This document shows, piece after piece, positions 47,401 to 51,491 of a DNA stretch of 64,000 nt; positions within the stretch are counted from its first letter, which is position 1; each line of letters starts with the position of its first letter. A program made the position numbers and the translations under genes. Below the pieces are notes generated by a model. The model was not told the DNA's origin. It worked only from the letters and a program-made list of their open reading frames with translations, and ran no database searches. Source of the DNA: Crocinitomicaceae bacterium (GTDB taxonomy: Bacteria > Bacteroidota > Bacteroidia > Flavobacteriales_D > Crocinitomicaceae); the NCBI GenBank assembly GCA_030830895.1, contig JAURMC010000014.1, forward strand, positions 62,001 to 126,000. Reading direction: 5' to 3'.

Positions 47401-48414
47401 GCTTAGGTTTGGAGTAGTCGTTACCTGCGCATCAGGAGCGCTTTGCACATTAATTGGGCCAATGGCATTAGAAGAACTACCACACAAATTTTGAGCGGTA
47501 ATAGAAGCTTGAAAGGAATTTGGATAAGTTATGCCATTAATTACAGAGTTTGTATTACAACTCACAGATGTAAATTGGTGCTGAAAACTCGCCGGCGGCG
47601 GATGATTAAATATTACAGGAGAACTGCCATCATTAAATGAAATGGTGTAAGTTGTTCCCGGTGTGTTTTGCATACCCGGGGTAATGTTATAGGTAACAGA
47701 ACTTGGATTACATAGGACTGGAATCCCTCCTGGGCTAATTAGCGCTGTAGGATTTGCCCCGGCATATGTTGGAAATACTTGAGAAGATAAACATGCATTT
47801 GGCGATTGTTGCAATGTATAAGAAACATATCCTGTTCCTGCAACTGATACAGCATTTGCAAATCCGGGATTTGTATTGTTGACTCCTGTATAACTATTAC
47901 TTGTTCCATCACCCCAATAAATAGTGTGGATACTATTTGCATTGGTATTCGTGGAATTCGTGGTAACACATAAATAATCACCATTGAATGCACCTTGCGT
48001 ACATGAAGTTAAATAAGTAACCCCATTGATTGTTGAAGTACTAAATCCAGGACAATTGTTTATATCAAGAATTAAATTCAAATTCGGATTTGGATTTACC
48101 GATTGAACCACCACGTGTAAGGTAGTTGGTGCCCCATTATTTACCACTAAAGAAACGGTAAATGTCCCTGGATTACTAAACGTTACTATGTGCGGGCCAT
48201 TCTGATTACTGGCTGAAGGACTTCCTCCCGCAAATGTCCATTGAACAGAATTAACATTAGCAGAAGTATTGGTAAATAAAAGTTGAGTTCCTGCACAAAT
48301 TACTATGGTATCATTTACTGAAGGAGGAGTAGTCGTAAACGTCGCCGATTGAGAAAACCCTTGCAGCGCTGCAAGCAACGAAAAACATAGAAAAATACTT
48401 CTCAAAACCTTCAT
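32440..48414 (-). CDS. giant T9SS type B adhesin with ~44 tandem PKD/Ig-like repeats
   Basis: One uninterrupted frame of 5324 codons. A signal peptide (SIFLCFSLLAALQGFSQ) precedes a PKD-like domain (VQWTFAGGSPSAS) and other beta modules to residue ~850. Then come about 44 units of ~94 residues, each running from NPTP to the next. A typical unit has N-Q-x-(I/V)-C-x-G, a YxWTN(S/N) core, IGLxASGxGNI, then TPxFxxxxxxCxGxxxxFTITVNP, so each has two cysteines. Three PKD domains (YNWDFDDGSS, YIWNFGNGTS, YEWNFGDGTY) and a gliding-motility sorting domain (YVPNTFTPNDDEKN, FNRWGELVFE) end the protein. The estimated mass is over 500 kDa. It has its own promoter-like sequence, and no downstream gene follows on its strand for 15 kb. 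It is probably an extended cell-surface fibre; adhesion or gliding is inferred. The plus-strand ORFs within it are shadows of the repeats. Confidence 0.95.
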   Translation of the reverse strand: MKVLRSIFLCFSLLAALQGFSQSATFTTTPPSVNDTIVICAGTQLLFTNTSANVNSVQWTFAGGSPSASNQNGPHIVTFSNPGTFTVSLVVNNGAPTTLHVVVQSVNPNPNLNLILDINNCPGFSTSTINGVTYLTSCTQGAFNGDYLCVTTNSTNTNANSIHTIYWGDGTSNSYTGVNNTNPGFANAVSVAGTGYVSYTLQQSPNACLSSQVFPTYAGANPTALISPGGIPVLCNPSSVTYNITPGMQNTPGTTYTISFNDGSSPVIFNHPPPASFQHQFTSVSCNTNSVINGITYPNSFQASITAQNLCGSSSNAIGPINVQSAPDAQVTTTPNLSQYNNKICQGSNVTFNDVSIPGTNISSANNTITCNNSYRRIWRLYGPSGLITGSNAQVNVTGNMGSMVNGNLTSLVNYGSWPPTNFVNPNINVQFLQPGNYCMVLYVAGLSYNPCGIDSATVCICVTPDFQVNITSPFDSACAPATGVFQNTSTLAQCNLTNVSAWSVTSSNPNQCGQPAWSYSNNSNSQTLNPSISFTGPGVYTIQLTNSLSSPVFSNTAPLGCQAKTTTTQVTIKAPPIVNLSALGSICLGSTFNPTAIVNNCYSNQTPTYAWDFNPNNNIPGANLPSPTSSNALNPGAITYPNPGTFPFSFTATNECGPTTVNQNITVVNPASVIPGSYGPFCTNSPVALNGNVTGGVANGYWTASVAGGSFSPVGSGGANSGALNATYTPPNNFVGSIVLTLTSVQPPAPCPVVTGQTTVVFDPNAWANASTYPNGLCAGQSISLNGTFGGAASSITWSSNVGGTFSNPNSATSTWTPPAGFTGNAVLTLTTNDPAGPCTPATSTAVIQVKPLPIATSPASVGPICSGGNAVITVNSSINPSTFVWNASVPVGVVATASGSLNSGSNTATLTTPISNNTNAPQTVTYIFTPTANGCSGIPDTTSIIIQPVATVGPYSPITVCPGATISPSAFVSNPNGATFAWSNTNIQLGIAGSGNGQLAPWTAPSNTNNNTPGTIVGTITVTPTFNNCPGTPASFVVTINPTPTITNNPLTQTICSGANTTAVNWIPNAAGTTYAWNGTASAATVTGFTSSGSGNLPIMTIVNSSNASQTVTYSVTPSRNGCNGPTVSYVITVNPTPILSLSANQTICGGQITTASSYSNSVAGGSFTYALQNAASVPAAITGYPISGNGQIPAATINNSGTSPYTLSYLVTPTANNCNGAAGTYTITVNPAPVTTFSQGNQAICTGQNTTLVNLSSTTPGVTFSWGVQGAVPGGLSNLNPTSGTSSIPVFNNLINNTTAPISVVFQAQATTSGPAQCPGAMSNYTITVNPSPIASSSFVSNDTICSGQNINIALNSTTAGTTYTWTVVNGSGVSGGQNSVAPSSTINQALSNNSTSVGSVTYTVTPSASSCAGSPIQVIAYVNPVAVVGPFNPIVVCPGVTINPPSFVSNPNGATFGWSNTNVQIGLAASGNGQISSWSAPSNTNNNSPGTIVGTITITPTYNSCPGTPASFAVTINPTPTITNNPLTQTICSGSNSSLVTWAPSAAGTTYAWTGIASSGAVTGYSAAGNGNLPAMTIINGTNIQQTVSYSVTPSRNGCSGQAITYTINVNPTPVLTLSANQTICGGQTTLPSSNTNNVAGGSFTYALQNAASIPATVNGFPTSGNGQIPAAAINNSGTTPYTLNYTVTPTANGCSGATGTYSITINPAPVTTFSIANQAICSGTNSAPVTFSSTTPNVTFAWQATVPNGVSNINPTSGSGNLPSFTNVTNANNAPQTIQFSVTASTAGTVCAGPSATYSIAVIPIPTANALANATYCNGVAIPALPLSSNVPSATYAWSMSTNVGLTPISGTGSPIPGFNASIAGTVPITSTVSVTPSASSGATTCPGSPITYTLTINPVPTVTPIGNQVLCAGNTNNATAVLSSVAGTSFAWTNNNTNTGLVASGSNTVPSFVGTNNTNTPIQSTVSVVPSFTNNQVVCTGATSNYTITVNPMPTVAPTQNQQVCSGTQVAVTFTSPNNIAGTVYNWTNSNAAIGLNGTGSGNISFTGINNTNGPISGLIVVTPSFSNGGIACPGVPDTFLVTILPTPVATALSNQTICAGAPSTAINFTSNQVGTVFSWTSTNQVIGIAASGTGNIASFTAINAGTAPISSTVIATPTLTTNGQGCAGATVSAMITVNPNPVMSSPASSSFCQGSTVSYTFTNNIPNGVVYAWTNSNTNIGLAASGSGNISFQAQNGTTAPISGTVSVIPTYTSNGVSCAGISQSFNIQIIPTPTVDPISNITLCNGASSNVVNLTSPVAGATYAWTNANTAIGLGANGTGNIPIFTAANASTTTPLTAQLSVISSVVVNGVTCSGNPTLFTITVNPNTVPTAVNGQTLCNGANSAAIALSGTGNSYTWTNSNTAVGLPASGNGNIASFIATNGTTAPITSTVTVTSVFTGGGVSCNGGTTSFTIEVNPTPSVTAPTNVVLCNNATASAISFVGTGTQYNWTNSTPGIGLAASGSGNIPSFTAVNLTATPIVATINVTPIYLNNAVSCPGTVQTFTITVNPAPQVNFSVPSQTICSGTSSTQVTVSSPTPNAVITWTATTVPASISGVNTASGGSTIPSYTLINNSAVVQVVQFSANAATGGALACPGGGVSYTITVNPSPNVVAPTNQVLCANTSTNTVTFSGNANVYNWSNNTTSIGLGASGQGNIVLFNALNSTSNPVTATVTVTPQFLNNNVGCNGIPVTFTYTVNPIPVTNLVSNQTICNGTNTTLVTLGGTASSYAWTNNNQNTGLVASGSNTIPVFQGTNAGVAPITSLITITPTFTNLNVSCQGATSSFNITVNPTPTVAVVANQVVCNNTSTSASIFSGTGTSYTWSNSNNTIGLATSGTGTIAAFNAVNASNSIPSVATITVTPVFTNNNVSCQGIPTSFTYTINPTPVVTAPANQVICNGASSTQVTFNGTGTQYNWTNTITSIGLAASGSGNINAFTVSNGTINPVVSQVSVVPVYSGNNLSCPGTPQNFSITVNPSPSAVLPSNQIICNGQSTTAINFTGTATSYSWTNDLTTIGLAASGNGNISSFNAVNNTNAPVVATIVVQPIFTGANLNCPGVSQTFTITVNPTPTMGALTNQVLCNGTSTAAINFTGTATSYAWTNNTPTIGLAANGTGNIGSFSAVNASNSAALTATLSVTPQFTNGGLTCSGTVQQASIIVNPTPIITANLDLTYCNGAATPVVSFAGTGNSYTWTNSQTSIGLGNSGIGNIPSFNAINPTNVSVVATIDVTPVFTANGISCNGTVDQFTITVNPTPTVAAVANQVVCNGSPTVAVSFTGTVTGTVFNWTNNANSIGLAASGNGNIASFNAVNNGNNPIVAQVNVTPTYTLNGVSCSGTSESFTITVNPTPAVNFSLANQTICSQGASNTVNITSPTNGAVITWSATTIPASIVGVNPTTGNAIIPSFTLTNNSSVPQIIQILASAITPGNVACPGGGTPYTITVNPTPAVTAPANQVVCHNSNTSAVSFSGTGTSYTWTNDQTSIGLAASGTGNIVSFNATNLSNSLISTATVSVTPQFTNNTVTCPGPVQTFTITVNPIPVVTPMANATFCNGTNTSLITINGTGTSYAWTNSTTSIGLGASGAGNIAPFAATNVGSTPVNATIGIIPSFTNAGVTCAGLNSNSTITINPTPTVNNVNSQVICNNTNTAAITFSGTGNSYTWSNNTPSIGLAIAGTGNIASFVGLNASNANASIATITVTPQYLNNGVNCSGNTTNFTITINPTPSANVPSSQTLCNGATTTQVNFSGTGTSYNWTNSIATIGIPASGSGNITPFVAVNNGLNPVSAQLAVTPIFTGNGVSCSGTAQNFSITINPTPVVQVPSNQVICDGNLSNAVNFSGNGTSYQWTNSNPSVGLAATGTGNISSFTTINMTTNPVTATITVSPSFAGGNASCPGSPQSFTITVNPTPLVDPINSQVLCSGTQTQAVAFSGTGTSYAWANNTVGIGLAASGSGNIASFTATNASSSNPLVGSITVTPQYANAGLTCSGTVQQFTITVNPTPVANQIANVTVCNGSNTPVISFAGTGTSYNWSNNNNTIGLVPSGTGLTLASFQAINQSTQSVNALITVTPNFTANGVTCPGNNTTFTIFVSPTPDVLAPANQVVCNGSPTAAVTFNGSVANTTYNWTNSIPSIGIAGTGTGNISAFNAVNNGNAAIFAQINVTPTFIQNSVSCPGSPQSYTYQINPTPSVTNPGSQYVCDGTNTQLLNFTGTGTSYQWTAVNTAIGIGANGTNSIPAFIGQNGTNAVVSSQVTVTPIFTQGIACSGPNQSFTYYVLPIPSVAPINNQNHCHQTAVNALPIIGSGTSYNWINSNTAIGLVASGSNTINAFNATNPGTSAISGNVDITPIFTFQGQSCNGPVSTYSITVNPTPYVNALNDTVICNNQYTGVNISTNIPANITWFATQNPNVNGELTTIQTSPFINDSLSNTSGVPQNVTYTITPTTLAGCIGPDSFLVVQVQPDVLLNIPQNLEICSGAGVNAILNANIPSNFSWFCTVNNPNVNGESLITNSGAVINDVLVNNSNQNQLVVYSVTPTSIQGNCQGPSQTITVIVKPPLALLNQDTVTICSNGYVNLNLVANTSVTFNWYADPNVNVLNETTNITTSAIINDQLINPTGAVEEVTYHVIGTSIANGCSSPVIPITVFVNPIPSVNPNLDLNVCHNQWNPQVLFSGSAPGTVYSWSAAGSNVGLQPLGGVDSLNAFVATNPGVAPISATIIVSPFFTLNNVSCPGAIDTFLIVVNPEPSVFALNNMIICEDINSASVPLIGPIGGTIFNWVNSNAAVGLASTGTGNIPVFLAQNPTSLPIQSVVTVTPVFINGATQCSGVNQTFTITVNPTPNVITQDVTICAGQGVNLNLLADIPSTFQWYATPNPNVVGETYSPTQISSLINDVLIQTTNAPQTVQYHVTASSIPFGCLGPDSVMTVTINPWPIVAFNTLNPPYCDLTPVAFQNMSVGAYDYNWDFDDGSSAFVSNPTHQFPSQGTYNVVLTATDPITGCIDSVMHPVTIAPTPNPDFSYSDSIGCGYLDVLYTAAVYNPSWNYIWNFGNGTSTEQVGQVGYQFTQQGCYDITLTVTNPQGCTATETNFNVACVYESPIAVAGADPTEITTLEPLVEFSNNSENASSYEWNFGDGTYGFGFEPFHLFPAEPADYVVSLVAMNEVGCTDTAYVSIHVEENLIFYVPNTFTPNDDEKNQVFLPIISQGFKSGTYLLRIFNRWGELVFESRDPNTGWGGDYGPTHTNCQSGTYTWVLNFQVLQSQEDKEYVGHVNLIK
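35713..38232 (-). repeat. higher-order 9-unit block C (units 28-36)
   Basis: 2520 nt. Units 28-36 match units 19-27 one for one. Shared marks: AVITWSATT in 28/19, NGTNTSLIT in 30/21, GLTCSGTVQQ in 34/25, TPVISFAGTG in 35/26 and CNGSPTAAVTF in 36/27. Confidence 0.75.
38233..40746 (-). repeat. higher-order 9-unit block B (units 19-27)
   Basis: 2514 nt, the counterpart of block C. Unit 19 opens with VNFSVPSQTIC and unit 28 of block C with VNFSLANQTIC. The blocks have diverged too far to be a recent duplication. Confidence 0.75.
40747..43284 (-). repeat. probable third 9-unit block A (units 10-18)
   Basis: 2538 nt. Unit 12 matches 21 (WTNNNxNTGLVASGSNT), 16 matches 25 (ANGTGNI and LTAxLSV) and 17 matches 26 (GTGNSYTWTNS). 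Units 11, 13, 14 and 18 match less clearly, so this is weaker than B and C. Confidence 0.5.
42994..44418 (-). repeat. 5-unit block (units 6-10), copy 2
   Basis: 1425 nt. It shares with units 1-5 the series VGPFNP/VSNPNGATF, TITNNPLTQTIC, LSLSANQTICGG with GGSFTYALQNAAS, and TTFS units in the same order. Confidence 0.85.
44419..45861 (-). repeat. 5-unit block (units 1-5), copy 1
   Basis: 1443 nt, the counterpart of the block at 42994-44418. Unit 2 and unit 7 share APSNTNNN(T/S)PGTIVGTIT and CPGTPASF almost exactly. Confidence 0.85.
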
Positions 48415-48427
48415 TCGAATGTTCTTA

Positions 48428-48458
48428 CGAAGGTATACAAAAAAAGGTAGCTTTACAA
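48428..48458 (-). promoter_or_regulatory. candidate promoter of the giant adhesin gene
   Basis: On the minus strand, TTG (48458-48456) and TACCTTCG (48435-48428) are 20 nt apart, and the ATG follows 13 nt after the -7 element. The spacing is right for a Bacteroidota promoter; TTCG in place of TTTG is the only deviation. Confidence 0.5.
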
Positions 48459-48624
48459 CGTAAGAATTTATGAATTAACAGAAAAAAATCTTAATCATCA
48501 TGCGGTTGCACCTATTTCAAATAAAAAAGGGTAACCTTAGCCACCCCATTTCAGTTTTGTTAATATTTTTTACTGTTTAATTATCGTACTTACTTATAAG
48601 GAGGGGAAGGCAGCATGTTGAATT

Positions 48625-48645
48625 CCCTCCTCGACTCGAGGAGGG
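48625..48645. repeat. perfect 10-bp palindrome, possible dispersed intergenic repeat
   Basis: CCCTCCTCGA-c-TCGAGGAGGG is perfectly paired and is followed by ATTAAGGGAGGTG. There is no T-run on either side, so it is not a classical terminator. It lies between the giant adhesin promoter and the end of the LamG gene. The rest of 48459-48682 shows nothing else recognisable. Confidence 0.6.
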
Positions 48646-48682
48646 ATTAAGGGAGGTGACTTTTAATTCGAATGACATTAAA

Positions 48683-49936
48683 TCACTCCTCCATCTCCAC
48701 GACCCGCTCCACAGTGCCATCTTCGTAGATGAACAGCATCAGGGTGTTTTTACGGCGAGGGATGATTTTACCGTTGAGGTCGGTGATTTTAATAAGCTTT
48801 TTAGCGCCCGTGCCCAGCTCATCCATTCCGGTGAAGTTTAAGGTGAGATTTAGGGTGATGGTACTGTCGCACCCATTGAGAGCAGTAAGTGTTTGCGTGT
48901 AGGTACCGCTTTGGGTGTAAGTTTGACCGTTTAATGTGTAGGAATCCAAGGCCGTTTCGGTAAGCGTGCTTGTTGCGTTTTCCAATACGGTAACTACCAC
49001 AGTATCTGTACCTTGACAACCCAAGGTGTCTGTTCCGTTTACTACATAGGCACTACTTTGTGTTGGCGCAAAAGCCTGGCCATCCACCACGTTGTTATTC
49101 CATTGGTAGTTACTGCCTCCGGCACCGCTTAAGGTAACGTTATCTCCCGCGCAAATGCTTTGGTCTGCACCGGCGGATATAGATAGGCTCGCGCTGTTCA
49201 GTTGCGCATTGTACAAATCCTGAATTTCGCATTCCGTAAGGGCACGGTTCCAGATTCCGATGTCATCGAGGTAGCCTTGCATGTATTGAATAGAATACGC
49301 TCCATCAGTTAATTTTCCAAAAACAGGATTATTTGCATGATAACCTACATTTGATGCAGAAACCGTAAAGGATTGTATCATATTACCATTCAAAAATAAG
49401 TATAATGTATTTCCACCTTTTGAAAGCACCAAATGTTTCCAATCACCTTGAAAATTTTGATTATTAACTAATGATGGATTCGGGTAATTCACTTCAGGTA
49501 AATAACAATTAAATAATGTACTTCCACTTTTGTCTGCTTTGAGTCCAACAGAGGACTGATTTACATTTAAAAATAAATCATTACTAGGGAATGAATTCGC
49601 ATCACTTATCAATCCAGAAAAAGCGTTTCCTTTAGTATGATTAAGCCACATAGAAAAGCTAAAATCTTGCCAATCAGAAAAAGCATTTGCCATTTCAACA
49701 AAATCATCAATTCCATCAAAGGATAATGCGCTATTAAGTACTCCAAATCGATCTGCCGTCAAGGTCGCTCCATTTACCGTACCATTGTTCCCATTCCCGC
49801 TTTCGTCGTTGGCATTGCCGTTAAAGGGCCACCAGCCAATCAAATTATTCAGTGGAACGTAATTAGGGACTTGAGCGAAAACATGAGAGCCTGCTTGAAT
49901 CAAACAGATAATCAAAAGGATGTTTAATTTTTTCAT
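48683..49936 (-). CDS. LamG-domain secreted protein with an atypical C-terminal tail
   Basis: 417 residues. A signal peptide (LNILLIICLIQAGSHVFAQ) precedes a LamG/concanavalin-A-like domain (residues ~35-240, IGWWPFNGNANDESGNGNNG, FDGIDDFVEMA, HLVLSKGGNTLYLFLNG, DDIGIWNRALTECEI). An Ig-like segment (ADQSICAGDNVTLSG, CQGTDTVVVTV) follows, then one GCDS-type repeat (YTLNGQTYTQSGTY...NGCDST) also found in the 1243-residue protein. The last ~45 residues (KKLIKITDLNGK...LMLFIYEDGTVERVVEMEE) lack the PNP or FTPN signatures of T9SS domains, yet resemble short C-terminal tails I recall from other Flavobacteriales exported proteins. Glycan binding is likely; the export route is uncertain. Confidence 0.83.
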   Translation of the reverse strand: MKKLNILLIICLIQAGSHVFAQVPNYVPLNNLIGWWPFNGNANDESGNGNNGTVNGATLTADRFGVLNSALSFDGIDDFVEMANAFSDWQDFSFSMWLNHTKGNAFSGLISDANSFPSNDLFLNVNQSSVGLKADKSGSTLFNCYLPEVNYPNPSLVNNQNFQGDWKHLVLSKGGNTLYLFLNGNMIQSFTVSASNVGYHANNPVFGKLTDGAYSIQYMQGYLDDIGIWNRALTECEIQDLYNAQLNSASLSISAGADQSICAGDNVTLSGAGGSNYQWNNNVVDGQAFAPTQSSAYVVNGTDTLGCQGTDTVVVTVLENATSTLTETALDSYTLNGQTYTQSGTYTQTLTALNGCDSTITLNLTLNFTGMDELGTGAKKLIKITDLNGKIIPRRKNTLMLFIYEDGTVERVVEMEE

Positions 49937-50003
49937 TGACTATAATTTATTTAAAACTAAATTTAATGCCGCTCAGTTCTTAAGATTTATCAATGAAAAT
50001 TGG

Positions 50004-51326
50004 TTAATTCTCCTTTTTTATCTTTTTAACTAGTATATCTGACAACACTAACACTTTCATTCTTCGATCTGAAGGATGATTATCATTCAAATAGATATCC
50101 TTCCTAGATAATCCATACTTAATAGCGAGTTCTTCTACAAACTGTTTTAACAAACTTTCCCTTCTTTTCTTAAGTGTATCAATCGAAGGTTGATCCATAT
50201 TTACAAAATCATTTACCTCACTTAATTCTATTTGATACCTCTCCTTGGAAATCCAATAATTCAGCAACTCTTGCACACTTCCCGAAAGATCTCTTGTTTT
50301 TTTAGTTCGTTTACGAAACTTAAAAAGAATCAATGTAACCATCACGATTATTCCTATTAAACCTAAAAGAATTGATACCATTGAGGCACCTGTATTCGAT
50401 TTGTGTATATTAAAGCTGTATTTCTTTTTAAAATACTTATCCTTCATCTTGTCACTTTGGACAATTTCAAGAATACAGCTTCGATTTTCCGGAAAATGTT
50501 GAATTAATTGCTTGTATAACACAAAATAGTTCTTGAATTTTTTGATTCCTAAGAGTGTATTTGTTGGGAAAACAACGTACTTGGCGACTTGCTGTTTTTC
50601 AAAATCTACCTCAAATACGTTATTCCGAGAATAAAACAAATTATTCCATCGTTTGACATCCGTAACGAAGTTTAGTCCACTAACTTTATTCGCTGAACCT
50701 ATATAGTTCCATTTTTTTGTTTTAAAAGAGTAATTCCAAACCTCCGTGTAGTGATTTGTTTTGTCCTTATTTTTTGTCATTAACACATTGAAACCCTTTT
50801 TCGAAATCGTAAATGGTTCCATTGTTACCATATTCAATTTTGATTGATTTTCGGCCAAATACCATTGACCACTTATTAAATCAAACCTTGTTATTAAATT
50901 CTTGTAACTGAACAAGCCGTACCCACCGAATATATGTGGCTCACCTTCATACATAAAAAAAGCGCCACCATACTGATTCTGGTGATGAAAACTCTGATCA
51001 ATACGTACAATGCTATCATTCCTTAATTCCAATACCCAACCGCAGCCGTGATCAACGAAATACATTGGACTACCTTGTTCAGATAATGGAACATACTGAG
51101 TGCGCAACTCGTTGAATGAAACTTGACCATCCCATTTAAGTGGTTTCTTTATGGCCTTTTTTGACGTTAAAGAAATTTGAATTTGATACGTGCTATCCTC
51201 GATGACAATTAACATGTTTTGGTTATAATCAAAACAAATGACCGGATCTATAATTTTTAAGTGATAGCTCTGTGCTAGCCCAATCAAATTGGAACACAGG
51301 CAAATAAAATAGACCACAAATTTCAT
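50004..51326 (-). CDS. membrane protein with Kelch-like extracytoplasmic domain
   Basis: 440 residues, not assigned to a named family. A signal peptide (FVVYFICLCSNLIGLAQS) is followed by ~290 residues with propeller-like, Kelch-resembling motifs (YEGEPHIFGGYGLFSYKNLITRFDL, SGQWYLAE, KTKKWNYIGSANKVSGLNF). A single transmembrane helix lies near residues 315-337 (ILLGLIGIIVMVTLILF), followed by a basic cytoplasmic region of ~100 residues (KRTKKTRDLSGSVQELLNYWISKERYQIELSEVNDF, MKVLVLSDILVKKIKKE). The layout, an outside sensor-like propeller with one helix and an inside helical domain, suggests signalling, but no kinase or helix-turn-helix motif is recognisable. A TTG-N18-TACTTTCG promoter-like pair lies just upstream. 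Confidence 0.7.
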   Translation of the reverse strand: MKFVVYFICLCSNLIGLAQSYHLKIIDPVICFDYNQNMLIVIEDSTYQIQISLTSKKAIKKPLKWDGQVSFNELRTQYVPLSEQGSPMYFVDHGCGWVLELRNDSIVRIDQSFHHQNQYGGAFFMYEGEPHIFGGYGLFSYKNLITRFDLISGQWYLAENQSKLNMVTMEPFTISKKGFNVLMTKNKDKTNHYTEVWNYSFKTKKWNYIGSANKVSGLNFVTDVKRWNNLFYSRNNVFEVDFEKQQVAKYVVFPTNTLLGIKKFKNYFVLYKQLIQHFPENRSCILEIVQSDKMKDKYFKKKYSFNIHKSNTGASMVSILLGLIGIIVMVTLILFKFRKRTKKTRDLSGSVQELLNYWISKERYQIELSEVNDFVNMDQPSIDTLKKRRESLLKQFVEELAIKYGLSRKDIYLNDNHPSDRRMKVLVLSDILVKKIKKEN

Positions 51327-51330
51327 GAAA

Positions 51331-51359
51331 CGAAAGTAGTAAGATCTTTAAATTTTCAA
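51331..51359 (-). promoter_or_regulatory. candidate promoter of the Kelch-like gene
   Basis: On the minus strand, TTG (51359-51357), an 18-nt spacer and TACTTTCG (51338-51331) are followed by the ATG only 4 nt later, implying a very short leader or a leaderless transcript. Confidence 0.4.
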
Positions 51360-51412
51360 TAGATATTTATGTGATTTCTCCTATTTTCCCCTATGTGTTC
51401 TGGGATAGAATT

Positions 51413-51480
51413 TAGTGGATCCCCTGCGGGCCGCCTTGGTTCACACAGGAACCGTTAGATAAGCACCTGGTACCCCCAGA
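51413..51480. other. GC-rich intergenic block with small hairpins
   Basis: About 65 nt that are clearly richer in G+C than the flanks (CCCCTGCGGGCCGCC, GGTTC-acacag-GAACC, CACCTGGTACCCCC). It lies after the sucC stop on the minus strand. It lacks a T-run, so terminator function is doubtful. No gene seen. Confidence 0.4.
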
Positions 51481-51491
51481 TGAAATTAGTA

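Noticed and set aside
32706-47993. Many plus-strand ORFs of 60-110 codons and minus-strand alternate-frame ORFs inside the giant adhesin
   Set aside because: They recur with the repeat period, lack plausible starts and are shadows of the repetitive coding frame.
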